From the NCBI GenBank assembly GCA_021324395.1, contig JAJPJG010000011.1:62001-126000 (forward strand): DNA of 64,000 nucleotides. Direction: 5' to 3'. Below the pieces are notes generated by a model, which was not told the DNA's origin, did not search any database, and was given only the letters and a program-made list of their open reading frames with translations. Shown here piece by piece: positions 44,668 to 54,061 of the stretch; position 1 is the first letter of the stretch, and each line of letters opens with the position of its first letter. The DNA comes from Spartobacteria bacterium. Lineage in GTDB: Bacteria; Verrucomicrobiota; Verrucomicrobiia; Chthoniobacterales; Chthoniobacteraceae. The position numbers and the translations under genes were made by a program.

Positions 44668-46050
44668 TTATTTGGCTCCGAAAAAGGTGAGATACGATTT
44701 GTATTCAGCGATGCGTTTCACGTAGAGCGCGACTTCTCGTGCGTGATAATCGCCCCACATGCTTGATTCACCGCACGGCACTTTTTGTCCCGGCGGAATG
44801 TAGTCCCAGCCGTTCGGCCGGTGATACACCGAGTGCAGCAGCAAGCCTTGGTGATTTGCATTGCCGCTCAAATACGGCTCATCAAACAAAGTATTCAGCA
44901 CGGTCAAACCCGCCTGCCAGTAACGTGTGCCGTCGCCGGTCTTGCCGCGCGATTTTAAATAATGGCCGAGCCGCAGCAGACCTTGCGCGGCAATCGCGGC
45001 GGCGGAGCTATCCACCGGTTCATGCTCGTTGAACGGCTCGGCGGCGCGATCGAGATAATTGCCAAGCTTGTGCAAATCGGGCGCGCCGGTATCCCAATAT
45101 GGAATGCCGCAAACCGGCGTGTTCTCGATGTAAAAATCGCATGTCGCCATCGCGGCTTTCAGCATCATCTCCTCAATCGCCGATCGCCCGCCGAGCGGCT
45201 CCAGTTCTTGATCCGCGACTGTTTCGAGAAATTCGAGCTGCTCCGGATAACCGCACATGATCCACGCGAGGCCGCGCGTCCACGTGGTGAACGGCGCGAA
45301 GCCCTGCTGCGAATTCGGGCAGCGGTAGTTGCCGTCATTCACGTTGAAAATCGACTCGTGCGCCGTGCGTCCGCGCACATCGTAAAAATCGCGTCCTTCG
45401 CCATAGTAAACCGCGTATTGCGCCGTCGTTTTCGCGTGTTCCACCAGCCGTTTCAGCAGCGAAATGCGCACATCTTTCTCGCCCATGAGCACGTGGCCGA
45501 ACTGGTGCGAAACCGCAAGCGCGCGCAGCGAGCGAATCGTGTCGGCGAAGAGCGAGTGCGGACCGTTGAACGAGTAAATGTAACCTTCGCCATTCGCGAT
45601 GTAAGTCCAGCGGCTCGCCTGCACCGCACCGGAGCATTTTAGCGCCAGTTCGTAAAAATCGCGCTCGTGCTCGTTCGCAGGGATGCGCCCTTCGCCCATG
45701 AGCCGCCACAAGTTTCCGTAGGTCGATACGTTATTGAACCCGTGATCGTGCACGCCGACATGCGTGATGTGGTGCGCCATGCGCGAAAAAGTCTTGTCGC
45801 GACCGAGCTGCAAAAAGCTCTCATCGCCCGTCGCGTCGAACTGCAAAATCGCCGATCCGTAAACAAAACCCTGCGTCCATTCCGTCCAGCCGCGCGCGGT
45901 GTATTTGCCTTTGACCGTGTAAACCGGCGTCGCATTTCCGGGCACGTCGTCCTTGTCGATCGACAGGATTTTCGGCGCGGAAAACTCGAACACGCGCTCG
46001 ATTTTTTTCGCGAGGTCGGAGGGCTGGAGATCGTGATTGATTTTGATCAT
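44668..46050 (-). CDS. GH88-like unsaturated glucuronyl hydrolase
   Basis: A 460-residue alpha/alpha-barrel protein similar to GH88 hydrolases, which remove 4,5-unsaturated uronic acid from the ends of lyase-generated oligosaccharides. Family features: GWTEWTQGFVYGSAILQF, GVHDHGFNNVSTYGN with a likely catalytic Asp, TTWTRGLAWIMCGY, DSSAAAIAAQGLLRLG, and ESSMWGDYHAREVAL at the C-terminus. No signal peptide, so it acts on imported oligosaccharides. It lies three bases after the SDR stop and directly before the cupin gene. Confidence 0.82.
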   Translation of the reverse strand: MIKINHDLQPSDLAKKIERVFEFSAPKILSIDKDDVPGNATPVYTVKGKYTARGWTEWTQGFVYGSAILQFDATGDESFLQLGRDKTFSRMAHHITHVGVHDHGFNNVSTYGNLWRLMGEGRIPANEHERDFYELALKCSGAVQASRWTYIANGEGYIYSFNGPHSLFADTIRSLRALAVSHQFGHVLMGEKDVRISLLKRLVEHAKTTAQYAVYYGEGRDFYDVRGRTAHESIFNVNDGNYRCPNSQQGFAPFTTWTRGLAWIMCGYPEQLEFLETVADQELEPLGGRSAIEEMMLKAAMATCDFYIENTPVCGIPYWDTGAPDLHKLGNYLDRAAEPFNEHEPVDSSAAAIAAQGLLRLGHYLKSRGKTGDGTRYWQAGLTVLNTLFDEPYLSGNANHQGLLLHSVYHRPNGWDYIPPGQKVPCGESSMWGDYHAREVALYVKRIAEYKSYLTFFGAK

Positions 46051-46053
46051 CGT

Positions 46054-46836
46054 TTAAATCGTGTGCAGGTGGAAACCGCCGTCGACATTGAATACCTGAC
46101 CGGTTGAGTAGGGAAAATGTCCGTGTGCAACCGCGATCACACTTTTGCCGATGTCGGATGGTTTGCCCCAGCGATTGATCGGCGTCAGTCCTTCGGCAAA
46201 AAGTTTGTCGTATTTTTCCTTCACCGGCCCGGTCATGTCGGTCTCGATCACGCCCGGCTGGATTTCAAAAACATTGATGCCGTGCTCTGCGAGGCGCACC
46301 GCGTAAAGTTTGGTCATCATCGCGAGCCCTGCTTTCGCGACGCAGTAATCGCCGCGATTTGTCGAAACGGTGTAAGCCGAGATGCTCGTGACGTTCACGA
46401 TCGCTTTCTGAAAATCGGCGAGCGTCGGCGATTCGATCATCAATTTCGCCGCGGCCTGCGTAAGAAAATACGGGCCTTTGAGATTGATGCTGATGAGACG
46501 GTCAAAGCTCTCCTCGCCCGCATCCAGCAAATCCGCGCGCACATTCGGCGCGACGCCGGCGTTGTTCACGAGCAGGTCGAGCCGGCCGAACGTCTGTTTT
46601 ACAAAATCGATCATCCGCGCGCGGTCGGCGGCGATGGAAACATCCGCCTGCACGATCTCGACGCGCACTTTTCCATCGCTCGCTTTTTCGCAAAGCTCCT
46701 TGCATTCACGCGCGGCGGCTTCGTTGCCGGCGTAGTTGATGACGAAATCGTGCGTCGCGGCTCGCGCGAGTTCGAGCGCGATGCCGCGGCCGATGCCGCG
46801 CGATGCGCCGGTGATGAGTGCAACGGGGGAAGTCAC
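46054..46836 (-). CDS. SDR-family 3-ketoacyl-ACP-reductase-like dehydrogenase
   Basis: A 260-residue classical short-chain dehydrogenase: cofactor motif TGASRGIG (9-16), NNAG (91-94), catalytic S151/S153, Y164 and K168 in YCVAKAG. It looks like FabG, but in this context it more likely reduces or oxidises a sugar or uronate intermediate. First gene of the SDR - GH88 - cupin - Gfo/Idh operon; the divergent DegT gene starts 147 bases upstream. Confidence 0.8.
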   Translation of the reverse strand: MTSPVALITGASRGIGRGIALELARAATHDFVINYAGNEAAARECKELCEKASDGKVRVEIVQADVSIAADRARMIDFVKQTFGRLDLLVNNAGVAPNVRADLLDAGEESFDRLISINLKGPYFLTQAAAKLMIESPTLADFQKAIVNVTSISAYTVSTNRGDYCVAKAGLAMMTKLYAVRLAEHGINVFEIQPGVIETDMTGPVKEKYDKLFAEGLTPINRWGKPSDIGKSVIAVAHGHFPYSTGQVFNVDGGFHLHTI

Positions 46837-46982
46837 GATGCACTTAGTAAACGAAATGCAAAGCGCGCGCTAGCACCGAGTCGGCTTTCATTAGCACAAA
46901 ATCACCAGCCGCCCCGCAGCTCCGAAACGCCGCGCGCGTAAGTCTTGAACGAAAAACGCGCAGCCACAATTATCAACACACC

Positions 46983-48134
46983 ATGCAAGTCCCGCTGCTC
47001 GATCTTCAGCTCCAATACAAAAAGCTTAAGCCGAAAATCATTGCTGAAATCGAGACGATCGCCGACTCGCAGCACTTCATTCTCGGACCGAAAGTCGAAT
47101 CGTTCGAGCGCGCGATCTGCGAATACACAGGCGCGAATCACGCCATCGGCGTCACGTCGGGAACCGACGCGCTGCTGGTGATTTTAATGGCGCTAGGCAT
47201 CGGACCGGGCGACGCCGTCGTGACGACGCCTTACACATTTTTTGCGACTGCAGGAGGCATCGCGCGCGTCGGCGCGAAACCGATTTTTGCCGACATCGAT
47301 CCGGTTACTTTCAACATCTCCGTCGAATCCCTGCGCGCAACGCTGGAAAAGCATCGCGACGAAAACATCAAGGCGATCATGCCGGTGCATCTTTTTGGTT
47401 TGAGCGCGGCGATGGATGATATTCACGAGCTCGCAGCGGAGTTCGGCGTGCCGGTCATCGAGGACGCAGCGCAGGCGCTCGGCGCGGTTTATCTGTCGCA
47501 GCAGGGCGTTAAACATTGCGGGGCGATCAGCGAATTCGGTTACTACTCGTTTTTCCCGTCCAAAAATTTGGGCGCATTCGGCGACGCCGGCATGGTGGTT
47601 TGCCGCGACGAAGCAATGGCTGTAAAAATGCGCGCGTTGCGCAATCACGGAATGGAAAACCGTTATTTTCACAAAATGATCGGCGGCAATTTCCGCATCG
47701 ACGCTTTGCAAGCCGCGGTGCTGCAAATCAAGCTCCCGCATTTGGACGAATGGTCGGGCGCACGTCAGCGCAACGCCGATTTTTACCGCAGCGAATTCGC
47801 CAAAGCCGGACTCGTCGGCAAACTCACGATGCCCGCCGAAGGACCATCGCGCGACGTGCTGAAGTTCGGGCACATTTACAACCAATTCGTCATCCGCGCG
47901 CCGCGTCGCGACGAGCTCTGCGCGTATCTGGCGAAAAACCAGATCGGCCACGCGATTTACTATCCGGTGCCACTGCACCTGCAGGAATGCTTTGCGTATC
48001 TCGGCTACCGCGAAGGCGATTTTCCTGAGTCTGAGCGCGCCGCCCGCGAAACGATCGCGCTTCCGATTTTTCCCGAGCTTACGCGCGAACAGCAGCGTTA
48101 CGTCGTCGAGACGATCGCCGCGTTTTACCGCTGA
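46983..48134 (+). CDS. DegT/DnrJ/EryC1/StrS-family aminotransferase
   Basis: A 383-residue PLP enzyme of the sugar aminotransferase family, which aminates keto-sugar nucleotides for surface polysaccharides or natural products. Conserved: GVTSGTDALLVILMALGIGP, DAAQALGA with D161, and PLP lysine K194 in SFFPSKNLGAFGDAGM. Full length. It stands alone, with no sugar-nucleotide synthesis genes beside it, so the product is unknown. A tRNA-Ala gene follows after about 50 bases. Confidence 0.88.
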   Translation: MQVPLLDLQLQYKKLKPKIIAEIETIADSQHFILGPKVESFERAICEYTGANHAIGVTSGTDALLVILMALGIGPGDAVVTTPYTFFATAGGIARVGAKPIFADIDPVTFNISVESLRATLEKHRDENIKAIMPVHLFGLSAAMDDIHELAAEFGVPVIEDAAQALGAVYLSQQGVKHCGAISEFGYYSFFPSKNLGAFGDAGMVVCRDEAMAVKMRALRNHGMENRYFHKMIGGNFRIDALQAAVLQIKLPHLDEWSGARQRNADFYRSEFAKAGLVGKLTMPAEGPSRDVLKFGHIYNQFVIRAPRRDELCAYLAKNQIGHAIYYPVPLHLQECFAYLGYREGDFPESERAARETIALPIFPELTREQQRYVVETIAAFYR

Positions 48135-48187
48135 ACGCAAAGTTTTTGACAGCGGTGCGGAAATCCCGCAGATTGCCCGCTCGCACC

Positions 48188-48260
48188 GGGGTCTTAGCTC
48201 AGTTGGTAGAGCGCCTCAATGGCATTGAGGAGGTCAGGGGTTCGAATCCCCTAGGCTCCA
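48188..48260 (+). tRNA. tRNA-Ala (GGC)
   Basis: 73 bases: GGGGTCT acceptor start, D arm AGCTCAGTTGGTAGAGC, anticodon stem CCTCA/TGAGG with loop ATGGCAT giving anticodon GGC (codon GCC), T arm AGGGGTTCGAATCCCCT, and end AGGCTCC plus discriminator A. The G3-U70 pair that marks alanine tRNAs is present. No encoded CCA tail. Confidence 0.97.
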
Positions 48261-48304
48261 TTTATTCGCACTGTCGATGGCGGAAACCGCCGCAAATGCG
48301 CAGG

Positions 48305-48601
48305 TTAATTGCCGCCCAATGGATTCGCTTGCAGTTTAGGGGCGGCAGCCGCTACGCCCCGATATTTTTTGCCGTTTTTCTTTACCTTGCCCAAAGAGAC
48401 TAGGTTCTGAAGCTTCTCATAAGCGCGCAGCCGCAGCATTTCCTCACCGCCATTCGCAGAATTGCGGGCGCGAAGATTGGCGTGGAGTAATTCAAAGATG
48501 GGCTTGAATTCCAAGGTAGTTTTCCCCGAAAGCACCGTGATCAGTTCCTCTGTTACAATGTCCGGGCCGCGACGTGAAAAGCTACCGTAAGATTTGTTCA
48601 T
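48305..48601 (-). CDS. Small basic hypothetical protein, possibly winged-helix
   Basis: A 98-residue basic protein. It starts MNKSYGSFSRRGPDIVTEEL, then has a helix-rich part (FKPIFELLHANLRARNS, EEMLRLRAYEKLQNLVSLG) and a KKNGKKYRG wing-like turn near the end. The layout is compatible with a winged-helix DNA-binding fold, but I recognise no family. I chose the ATG at 48601; a GTG two codons earlier is an alternative. It is flanked by tRNA-Ala and the GH130 gene. Confidence 0.5.
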   Translation of the reverse strand: MNKSYGSFSRRGPDIVTEELITVLSGKTTLEFKPIFELLHANLRARNSANGGEEMLRLRAYEKLQNLVSLGKVKKNGKKYRGVAAAAPKLQANPLGGN

Positions 48602-48688
48602 CCGCACTTATCGCACAGGCTCGCGAAAATGCGAGAGCGTAAACTGGATACAAGCCGGATTTATGTCAGTCGGAATATCGTCGGTTGT

Positions 48689-50140
48689 CTAAAGCAAAGC
48701 CAGCAAGCCGTCGAGATTCACGGTCAAGATCGTGGCGAACGTGTCACTAGCGCCATACGGCAAAATCAACCGACCACGGTGAAGTAATGCGCCGCAGGTA
48801 TAAACTACATTCGGGACATAGCCCTCCCTCTCATTGCCCTGCGGAGTTAAGAGCGGCTCTTCGAGCCGGCCGAGAACTTTTGACGGGTCGTTGAGATCGA
48901 GCAGCATTGCTCCGACGCAGTATTTGCGCATCGGACCGACGCCATGTGTGATGACCAGCCAGCCGGCATCGGTTTCAATCGGTGAGCCGCAATTGCCGAT
49001 TTTCACGGCTTCCCATGACTGCCCCGGCTTGCACAGCAACTTCGGATCGCTCCAAAAATGTGGATTGTCGGAGAACATGATGAAAAGGTTCTCGTCGTCC
49101 TGCCGCGAGATCATCGCATAACGCCCGTCAATGCGGCGCGGGAAAAAAGCCATGCCTTTGTTTTGCACGGCGCGTCCGTTCAGCGTCAAGGCGCGGAAGT
49201 GCAGAAAATCGGTAGTCTCGAGGAGCTGCGGCAGAATGGCGCGGCCATTATATGCGGTGTAAGTCGCATAGTAGATCACGCTGCCATCGTCTTCGACAAA
49301 ACGGACGAAACGCGCGTCCTCCATGCCGTTGCTTTCATTTGAAGAGACCGGAAAAATGATTCGCTCGGACACGGCGACGGATGAGTTGAAGATAACTTCG
49401 TAGTTGGACTCTGCCAGCCACCGCACGCACTCCGTTGTCCGCTGCTCTTCGCGAGATAACGGCCGATTTCCACGTGCAGCGCGCTGCATCGACTTTTCCA
49501 ACTCCTCGAGCGTGAACGCGTCTCCAAGCGATTCCATAACCAGGGCGGACCAATCATTCTCAAAGCCCATCTCCATGAGCTTGTGGAGAAAGATGGATCT
49601 TCGATAAGTCGGATTCGGATTAATCGCGGGTGCAGTGACGAGAGACGATGGCTTTTCCATCCGGATGGAATGATCGGCGCCTAAAATGCCGGTGCGAAAT
49701 TCAATCGAAGAGATGTGGCCTTCGCCAGTAGCACGCAGGCTAAGAATGAAGCGCAGTTCGCCATCTGCGAGATTGGTTTGATCCGGATGCGCTACGATGG
49801 ATGGGTTGAAAAGAGCTGCCGATTCAAGCGCATACTCGCCCGAGAAAAGCGCACCGATGTAGAGTTGGCGCTCCTCGGACAACGGCCGGCTGCTAAAGAC
49901 GTGCGCCTTTACCCGATTAAAATGCAGACGCCAAATCGCGCGGATTTCTGCATGGCGGTTGTTAAACTCCGCCGTGACCGCGGCGAGTTGCTCCTTGGTT
50001 TCGGCTTCGCTGAGTGCGAGCGCTCGACCGATGATGTTCACGATGCGTGCCGGGTCCGATGGTATGAACGGGCGGATTAGCACCCGTGAGCTATCCGGCT
50101 TAAAGGTGACCCCCGTCGGTTGAATATCTAAGCTGCGCAT
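48689..50140 (-). CDS. GH130-family glycoside phosphorylase/hydrolase
   Basis: A 483-residue five-bladed propeller enzyme of GH130 (beta-1,2- or beta-1,4-mannoside phosphorylases and related). Typical elements are NGMEDARFVRFVEDDG, YTAYNGRAILPQLLETTDF, NKGMAFFPRRIDGRYAM, SWEAVKIGNCGSPIETDAGWLVITHG and a late GYVPNVVYTCGALLHRGR. Its start lies 13 bases inside the 3' end of the glycosyltransferase gene, so the two are translationally coupled. GH130 next to a GT4 is a recurring pair in several phyla; the glycan is not known. Confidence 0.83.
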   Translation of the reverse strand: MRSLDIQPTGVTFKPDSSRVLIRPFIPSDPARIVNIIGRALALSEAETKEQLAAVTAEFNNRHAEIRAIWRLHFNRVKAHVFSSRPLSEERQLYIGALFSGEYALESAALFNPSIVAHPDQTNLADGELRFILSLRATGEGHISSIEFRTGILGADHSIRMEKPSSLVTAPAINPNPTYRRSIFLHKLMEMGFENDWSALVMESLGDAFTLEELEKSMQRAARGNRPLSREEQRTTECVRWLAESNYEVIFNSSVAVSERIIFPVSSNESNGMEDARFVRFVEDDGSVIYYATYTAYNGRAILPQLLETTDFLHFRALTLNGRAVQNKGMAFFPRRIDGRYAMISRQDDENLFIMFSDNPHFWSDPKLLCKPGQSWEAVKIGNCGSPIETDAGWLVITHGVGPMRKYCVGAMLLDLNDPSKVLGRLEEPLLTPQGNEREGYVPNVVYTCGALLHRGRLILPYGASDTFATILTVNLDGLLALL

Positions 50141-52410
50141 GGCTGCAAGACCGCGATTTCCGCTCCTTCGACGCGAATAAGTTCCGCAAAGGATAAGTAA
50201 AAGGCCAGGCTCGATTCCGCGCCTTGATTTTGGTTGAGATGGTCTCTTAGGAGAGCATCACGACAACCACCGGTCGTGGGATCGTAGAGCGGCCGGCCTA
50301 GATCATTTCGCCCGAGAAACCAGTCGAAACAACGACGCGCTGCCTTCCGCCAAAAATCATCGCGAGTCACCGCGAACGCTTCCAGACACGCCGAAACCAT
50401 CGCGTGAGCTTCGAGTGGTTGCTGGTCGAAGCGCGCGCGTTCACCGCCGCGCGCCCAAAAGCCATGACAGCCAATTGGTGAAAAATGTCCCGCCTCCGCC
50501 GTCTGCGCATCGAGTAACCAGCGCAACGAACTTAGACCTATATCGAGAATCTCAGCCTGCGAAGTCCATTGACCGCTCAATATCATCGCATGGGAAAGCT
50601 TTGCGTTATCGTAGGTCGCGATCCGCTCGAACCATTGCCAGTCCGGTGTGGAGTTCGCACGGAACAAATCCGCGAGCATATTCGTTAAGACATCACGCAT
50701 CTGGCTGACCACGCGGTCGCCGGAAAAAGTCCGCAGATACTCGTGAATCGCTATGATTGCAAAAGCCCAGGCGCGAGGTGAACTAAAGCGCCCCACTGGC
50801 GACAACCCTCGTTGAAAGAGAAGCCCGCATAGATTGCAATGACCTTCATTTTGCGAGCGTCCCAGTGCGGTGCCGACCGCCCACAACGCGCGCGCATGGC
50901 TATCTTCCGAGCCATGTAGTTCAAGCCACTTCCGCTCGTGACTCATGAAGTTACGGAAGCGACAGGTATTCGCATCGAAGGCATACCAAAGAAATGCGAG
51001 ATAAGTGCTGGCCAGTCGATCCAACTCCGGCTGCGAGCGGCCCATCTCTTGCATGAGCACTGTGAAGATGAAGGCGCGCGCATTATCATCGGTGCAATAC
51101 GCTTCATGATAGTTTGGCACGTTATAGATGGCGTGTTGAAAGATGCCGGTGTGATCGCTCATCTTGAAAAGATGATCGAGTTTGAGCGACGGAATCGGAT
51201 AGTTCGCGTGCTCAATCTGCCGCGCCGCGGCTGTCTCAATGGAAGGAACGCTCAAGCTTGCCCGCGCGCGCTCGAAGCTTTCCATGTAACGCCGCGCGAC
51301 AACCGGCCAGATCATCTCGCGGCCGGCTTTCCAGGCGCGTTTGCGCATCGCGGTCATCAGTGTCGGATTTGAAAGAAAATGGTTCACGCCGTCCGCGATT
51401 GCTTTGGAATTGCGAAATGGCACAAGGATGCCCCGCTCTTCCGCGAGTAACTCCTGTGCGTGCCAATACGGTGTCGAGATAAGCGCCTTTCCAGCCCCGA
51501 ATGTGTAAGCCAGCGTGCCGGAAGTGATCTGCGCTTCGTTAAGATAGGGAGTGATGTAGATATCCGCCGCGCCGATGAATTCCTTCAGTTCCTCCAGTGC
51601 CACAAAGCGATTGTAAAAAATAACCTGGTCACTTACTCCGCGTTCGCTTGCGATCCGCTCGAGCTTGAGCCGGTAAGCCTCACCTTCCGCCGCGAGTAAG
51701 TTCGGATGCGTTGCTCCGAGCACGATATAGACGACGTTAGGATGTTGCTCGAGAATCGCCGGCATCGCCTCGATGACGTTCTCGATTCCTTTGTTCGGCG
51801 AGAGCAATCCGAAGGTCAGCAGCACCGTCTTGCCTTCGACTTGAAAAAGATCCTTGTAGAAGTTCGAGTCAATGAAAGGCATGTCAATGACGCCATGCGG
51901 GATCAGGTCTATCTTCTCCGGCGCGATGTGATAGATCGTCTCCAGAAAATCCCGCCCACGCTCAGCCATCACGATGAAACGATCCGAGAGCGTATCGAGC
52001 TGCTGCATCACCGCGCGTTGATCGTCGTTTGGCTCACGGAGCACTGTGTGCAGAGTCGTTACCACAGGCATCCGCACCTCGCGCAAAAAGGCTAGTAAAT
52101 GGCTGCCCGCCGCGCCGCCGTAGATGCCAAACTCGTGCTGCACCGAGACGACTTCCACGTTGTTGATGTTCAGAAACTCCGCGGCGCGCCGATACGAATC
52201 CAGCTCCTTTTCTGCAATCTCGAAACGCACCCGCGCCGGATACTCGTAGCCTTCCGCGCGATCATTTACCGATCCGACGATGCATTCTGCTTCCGGAAAT
52301 TCCGCCGCGATGGCTTCGCAGATGTCTGCGGTGAAAGTGGCAATGCCGCAACGCCGCGGCACGTAGTCGCCAAGAAATGCGATGTGATTGGTGTTAAGGG
52401 TTTTTGCCAT
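50128..52410 (-). CDS. GT4 glycosyltransferase with C-terminal helical domain
   Basis: A 760-residue protein. The N-terminal about 390 residues are a GT-B glycosyltransferase family 4: AFLGDYVPRRCGIATFTADI, SVQHEFGIYGGAAGSHLLAF, LTFGLLSPNKGIENVIEAMP, and the sugar-nucleotide site near EAQITSGTLAYTFGAGKALI. The C-terminal about 360 residues are helical with repeating Trp/Arg patterns (RWLLDAQTAEAGHFSPIG, FDWFLGRNDLGRPLYDPTTG), resembling an alpha/alpha toroid. The domain pair and coupling to GH130 suggest synthesis and turnover of the same mannose-type glycan, which is inference. Confidence 0.8.
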   Translation of the reverse strand: MAKTLNTNHIAFLGDYVPRRCGIATFTADICEAIAAEFPEAECIVGSVNDRAEGYEYPARVRFEIAEKELDSYRRAAEFLNINNVEVVSVQHEFGIYGGAAGSHLLAFLREVRMPVVTTLHTVLREPNDDQRAVMQQLDTLSDRFIVMAERGRDFLETIYHIAPEKIDLIPHGVIDMPFIDSNFYKDLFQVEGKTVLLTFGLLSPNKGIENVIEAMPAILEQHPNVVYIVLGATHPNLLAAEGEAYRLKLERIASERGVSDQVIFYNRFVALEELKEFIGAADIYITPYLNEAQITSGTLAYTFGAGKALISTPYWHAQELLAEERGILVPFRNSKAIADGVNHFLSNPTLMTAMRKRAWKAGREMIWPVVARRYMESFERARASLSVPSIETAAARQIEHANYPIPSLKLDHLFKMSDHTGIFQHAIYNVPNYHEAYCTDDNARAFIFTVLMQEMGRSQPELDRLASTYLAFLWYAFDANTCRFRNFMSHERKWLELHGSEDSHARALWAVGTALGRSQNEGHCNLCGLLFQRGLSPVGRFSSPRAWAFAIIAIHEYLRTFSGDRVVSQMRDVLTNMLADLFRANSTPDWQWFERIATYDNAKLSHAMILSGQWTSQAEILDIGLSSLRWLLDAQTAEAGHFSPIGCHGFWARGGERARFDQQPLEAHAMVSACLEAFAVTRDDFWRKAARRCFDWFLGRNDLGRPLYDPTTGGCRDALLRDHLNQNQGAESSLAFYLSFAELIRVEGAEIAVLQPCAA

Positions 52411-52487
52411 ATGCGTCGAGATCGAGTGATTTCGAGCGCCTCACGATGGCAGCGACATGTGCTTCGCCTACAATTGACGATAAGTCC

Positions 52488-52514
52488 TGAACGAAAACAT
52501 GGTAATTTCGTTCA
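52488..52514 (-). terminator. Hairpin downstream of the helicase gene
   Basis: Perfect 9-bp stem TGAACGAAA (52488-52496) with TTTCGTTCA (52506-52514), loop of nine. It lies between the helicase stop and the GT4 start. The U-tract is poor, so it is a candidate only. Confidence 0.45.
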
Positions 52515-52592
52515 CGACTGCCCTTCGGTCAACCCTCTAATTCCAGATCAATCCCATCCCAGCCACACCACGTGCCGTTCAAAGCCCGAAAC

Positions 52593-53852
52593 TTAGCGGC
52601 GCCATCTGCGTCCCTGGCCACGAGGCTTTTGACCTGCGGGAACATTGCCGCGGCTCTCAGCGCGCGGAGAATTGCGCTGGTGTGGACGCGGCGCGGTATT
52701 CTCTTGCGGTTTTGCCTGATAGTCGAATCCCTCGGCACGCTTGCGCACGATGCCGCGTCCGATGAAGCGCTCCAGCGAGCGCAGCGACCCGTGATCTTCC
52801 GGAGTAATGAAGGAGATCGCATCACCAATCGCCTGCGCGCGCCCGGTGCGTCCGATGCGATGCACGTAATCCTCCGGGTGCATGGGAAAATCGTAGTTGA
52901 TTACATGCGAGATTCCTTCGACGTCGATACCGCGCGCCGCGATGTCAGTAGCCACAAGCACGCGCACCTCACCCGACTTAAAAGCGGCCAGGGCGCGCAA
53001 GCGCTGGTTCTGCGAGCGATTGGAGTGGAGCGTGCCAGTGCGGATGCCGCTCACCTCCAGCTTGCGCGCGATACGGTCCGCGCCGTGTTTAGTGCGGGCA
53101 AAGATGAGCACACTATCAAAGCTCGGGTCGCGCAGCAGATGCATGAGCAGCGCAGGTTTGAGGCTCTGCGACACTTCGTAAACAAACTGCGTCACCGTCT
53201 CCGCTGGATTTGCCCGCCGTCCGATCTGGATCGTTTTTGGCGAGCGCTGAAACTCTTTTGTGAGCATCTCGATCTCCCGCGAAAGCGTGGCGGAAAAAAG
53301 CAGCGTCTGGCGTTTTTGCGGCAGCGCACGGACAATTTGCCGGATTTGCGGGAGAAAACCCATGTCGAGCATCCGGTCGGCCTCATCGAGCACCAGAAAG
53401 CCGATCCGGGAAAAATCCGTGTGCCGCTGACCCATCAAGTCGAGCAGCCGGCCCGGTGTCGCGATAACCAGATCGACTCCGGAGCGCAGAGCCTGGATCT
53501 GCGGCCGCTCGCTCAAGCCTCCAACAATGGTCGCCATGCGCAACGGCAGATGCTTTGCATAAGCGCGCACATTCTCCTCGATCTGCACCACGAGCTCGCG
53601 CGTCGGCGCGACAATAAGAGCGCGCGTAGCCTGACGGTTGCCGCCATCACTCGTCATCCCGGAGAGCCGGGCAAGAATCGGCAGCACAAAGGCTGCGGTT
53701 TTGCCGGTGCCGGTCTGGGCAATGCCGATAAGATCATGGCCGGCGAGGATTTCTGGAATGGCGGCAGCCTGGATCGGAGTTGGCTCCGTATAGCCCGCTT
53801 CCTGAATGGCTTTAAGAATGCGGTCGCCGAGATTAAGAGAAACAAAAGGCAT
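52593..53852 (-). CDS. DEAD-box RNA helicase, RhlE-like
   Basis: An ATP-dependent RNA helicase of about 419 residues. Q motif PTPIQ, motif I AQTGTGKT (45-52), Ia PTRELVVQ, Ib TPGRLLDL, II DEAD, III SATL, and VI HRIGRTGRA are all present. A short basic tail ending GQGRRWRR should bind RNA. The open frame extends to 53975, but those 41 residues are unlike the family. The ATG at 53852 gives the usual start MPFVSLNLGDRILKAI. A GC-neutral spacer of about 200 bases separates it from the upstream gene. Confidence 0.9.
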   Translation of the reverse strand: MPFVSLNLGDRILKAIQEAGYTEPTPIQAAAIPEILAGHDLIGIAQTGTGKTAAFVLPILARLSGMTSDGGNRQATRALIVAPTRELVVQIEENVRAYAKHLPLRMATIVGGLSERPQIQALRSGVDLVIATPGRLLDLMGQRHTDFSRIGFLVLDEADRMLDMGFLPQIRQIVRALPQKRQTLLFSATLSREIEMLTKEFQRSPKTIQIGRRANPAETVTQFVYEVSQSLKPALLMHLLRDPSFDSVLIFARTKHGADRIARKLEVSGIRTGTLHSNRSQNQRLRALAAFKSGEVRVLVATDIAARGIDVEGISHVINYDFPMHPEDYVHRIGRTGRAQAIGDAISFITPEDHGSLRSLERFIGRGIVRKRAEGFDYQAKPQENTAPRPHQRNSPRAESRGNVPAGQKPRGQGRRWRR

Positions 53853-54061
53853 CAAAGCTCTGACCATGGAGTCTGCACGCCAGGAGAGCACGCCAATTCC
53901 ATCGCACTGACGGCACCGAGAGGACAAACTTGTCGTGGAAGCAAGAGGGTTTTCAGAAAGACGATAGTTAACCATAATGTCCCATCATTTTCCTCGCGGT
54001 GATCACTCCAGCGAATCCGCCGCCCGGGTGCTACTGCCGCGGTATTTCAGAAATCAGCGGA

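Noticed and set aside
52529-52828. 99-residue open frame overlapping the helicase 3' end
   Set aside because: Mostly inside the helicase gene in another frame, Arg/Ser-rich, no start signal.
53853-53975. 41-residue N-terminal extension of the DEAD-box helicase
   Set aside because: The sequence is Cys/Ser-rich and unlike the family; the ATG at 53852 gives the standard N-terminus.
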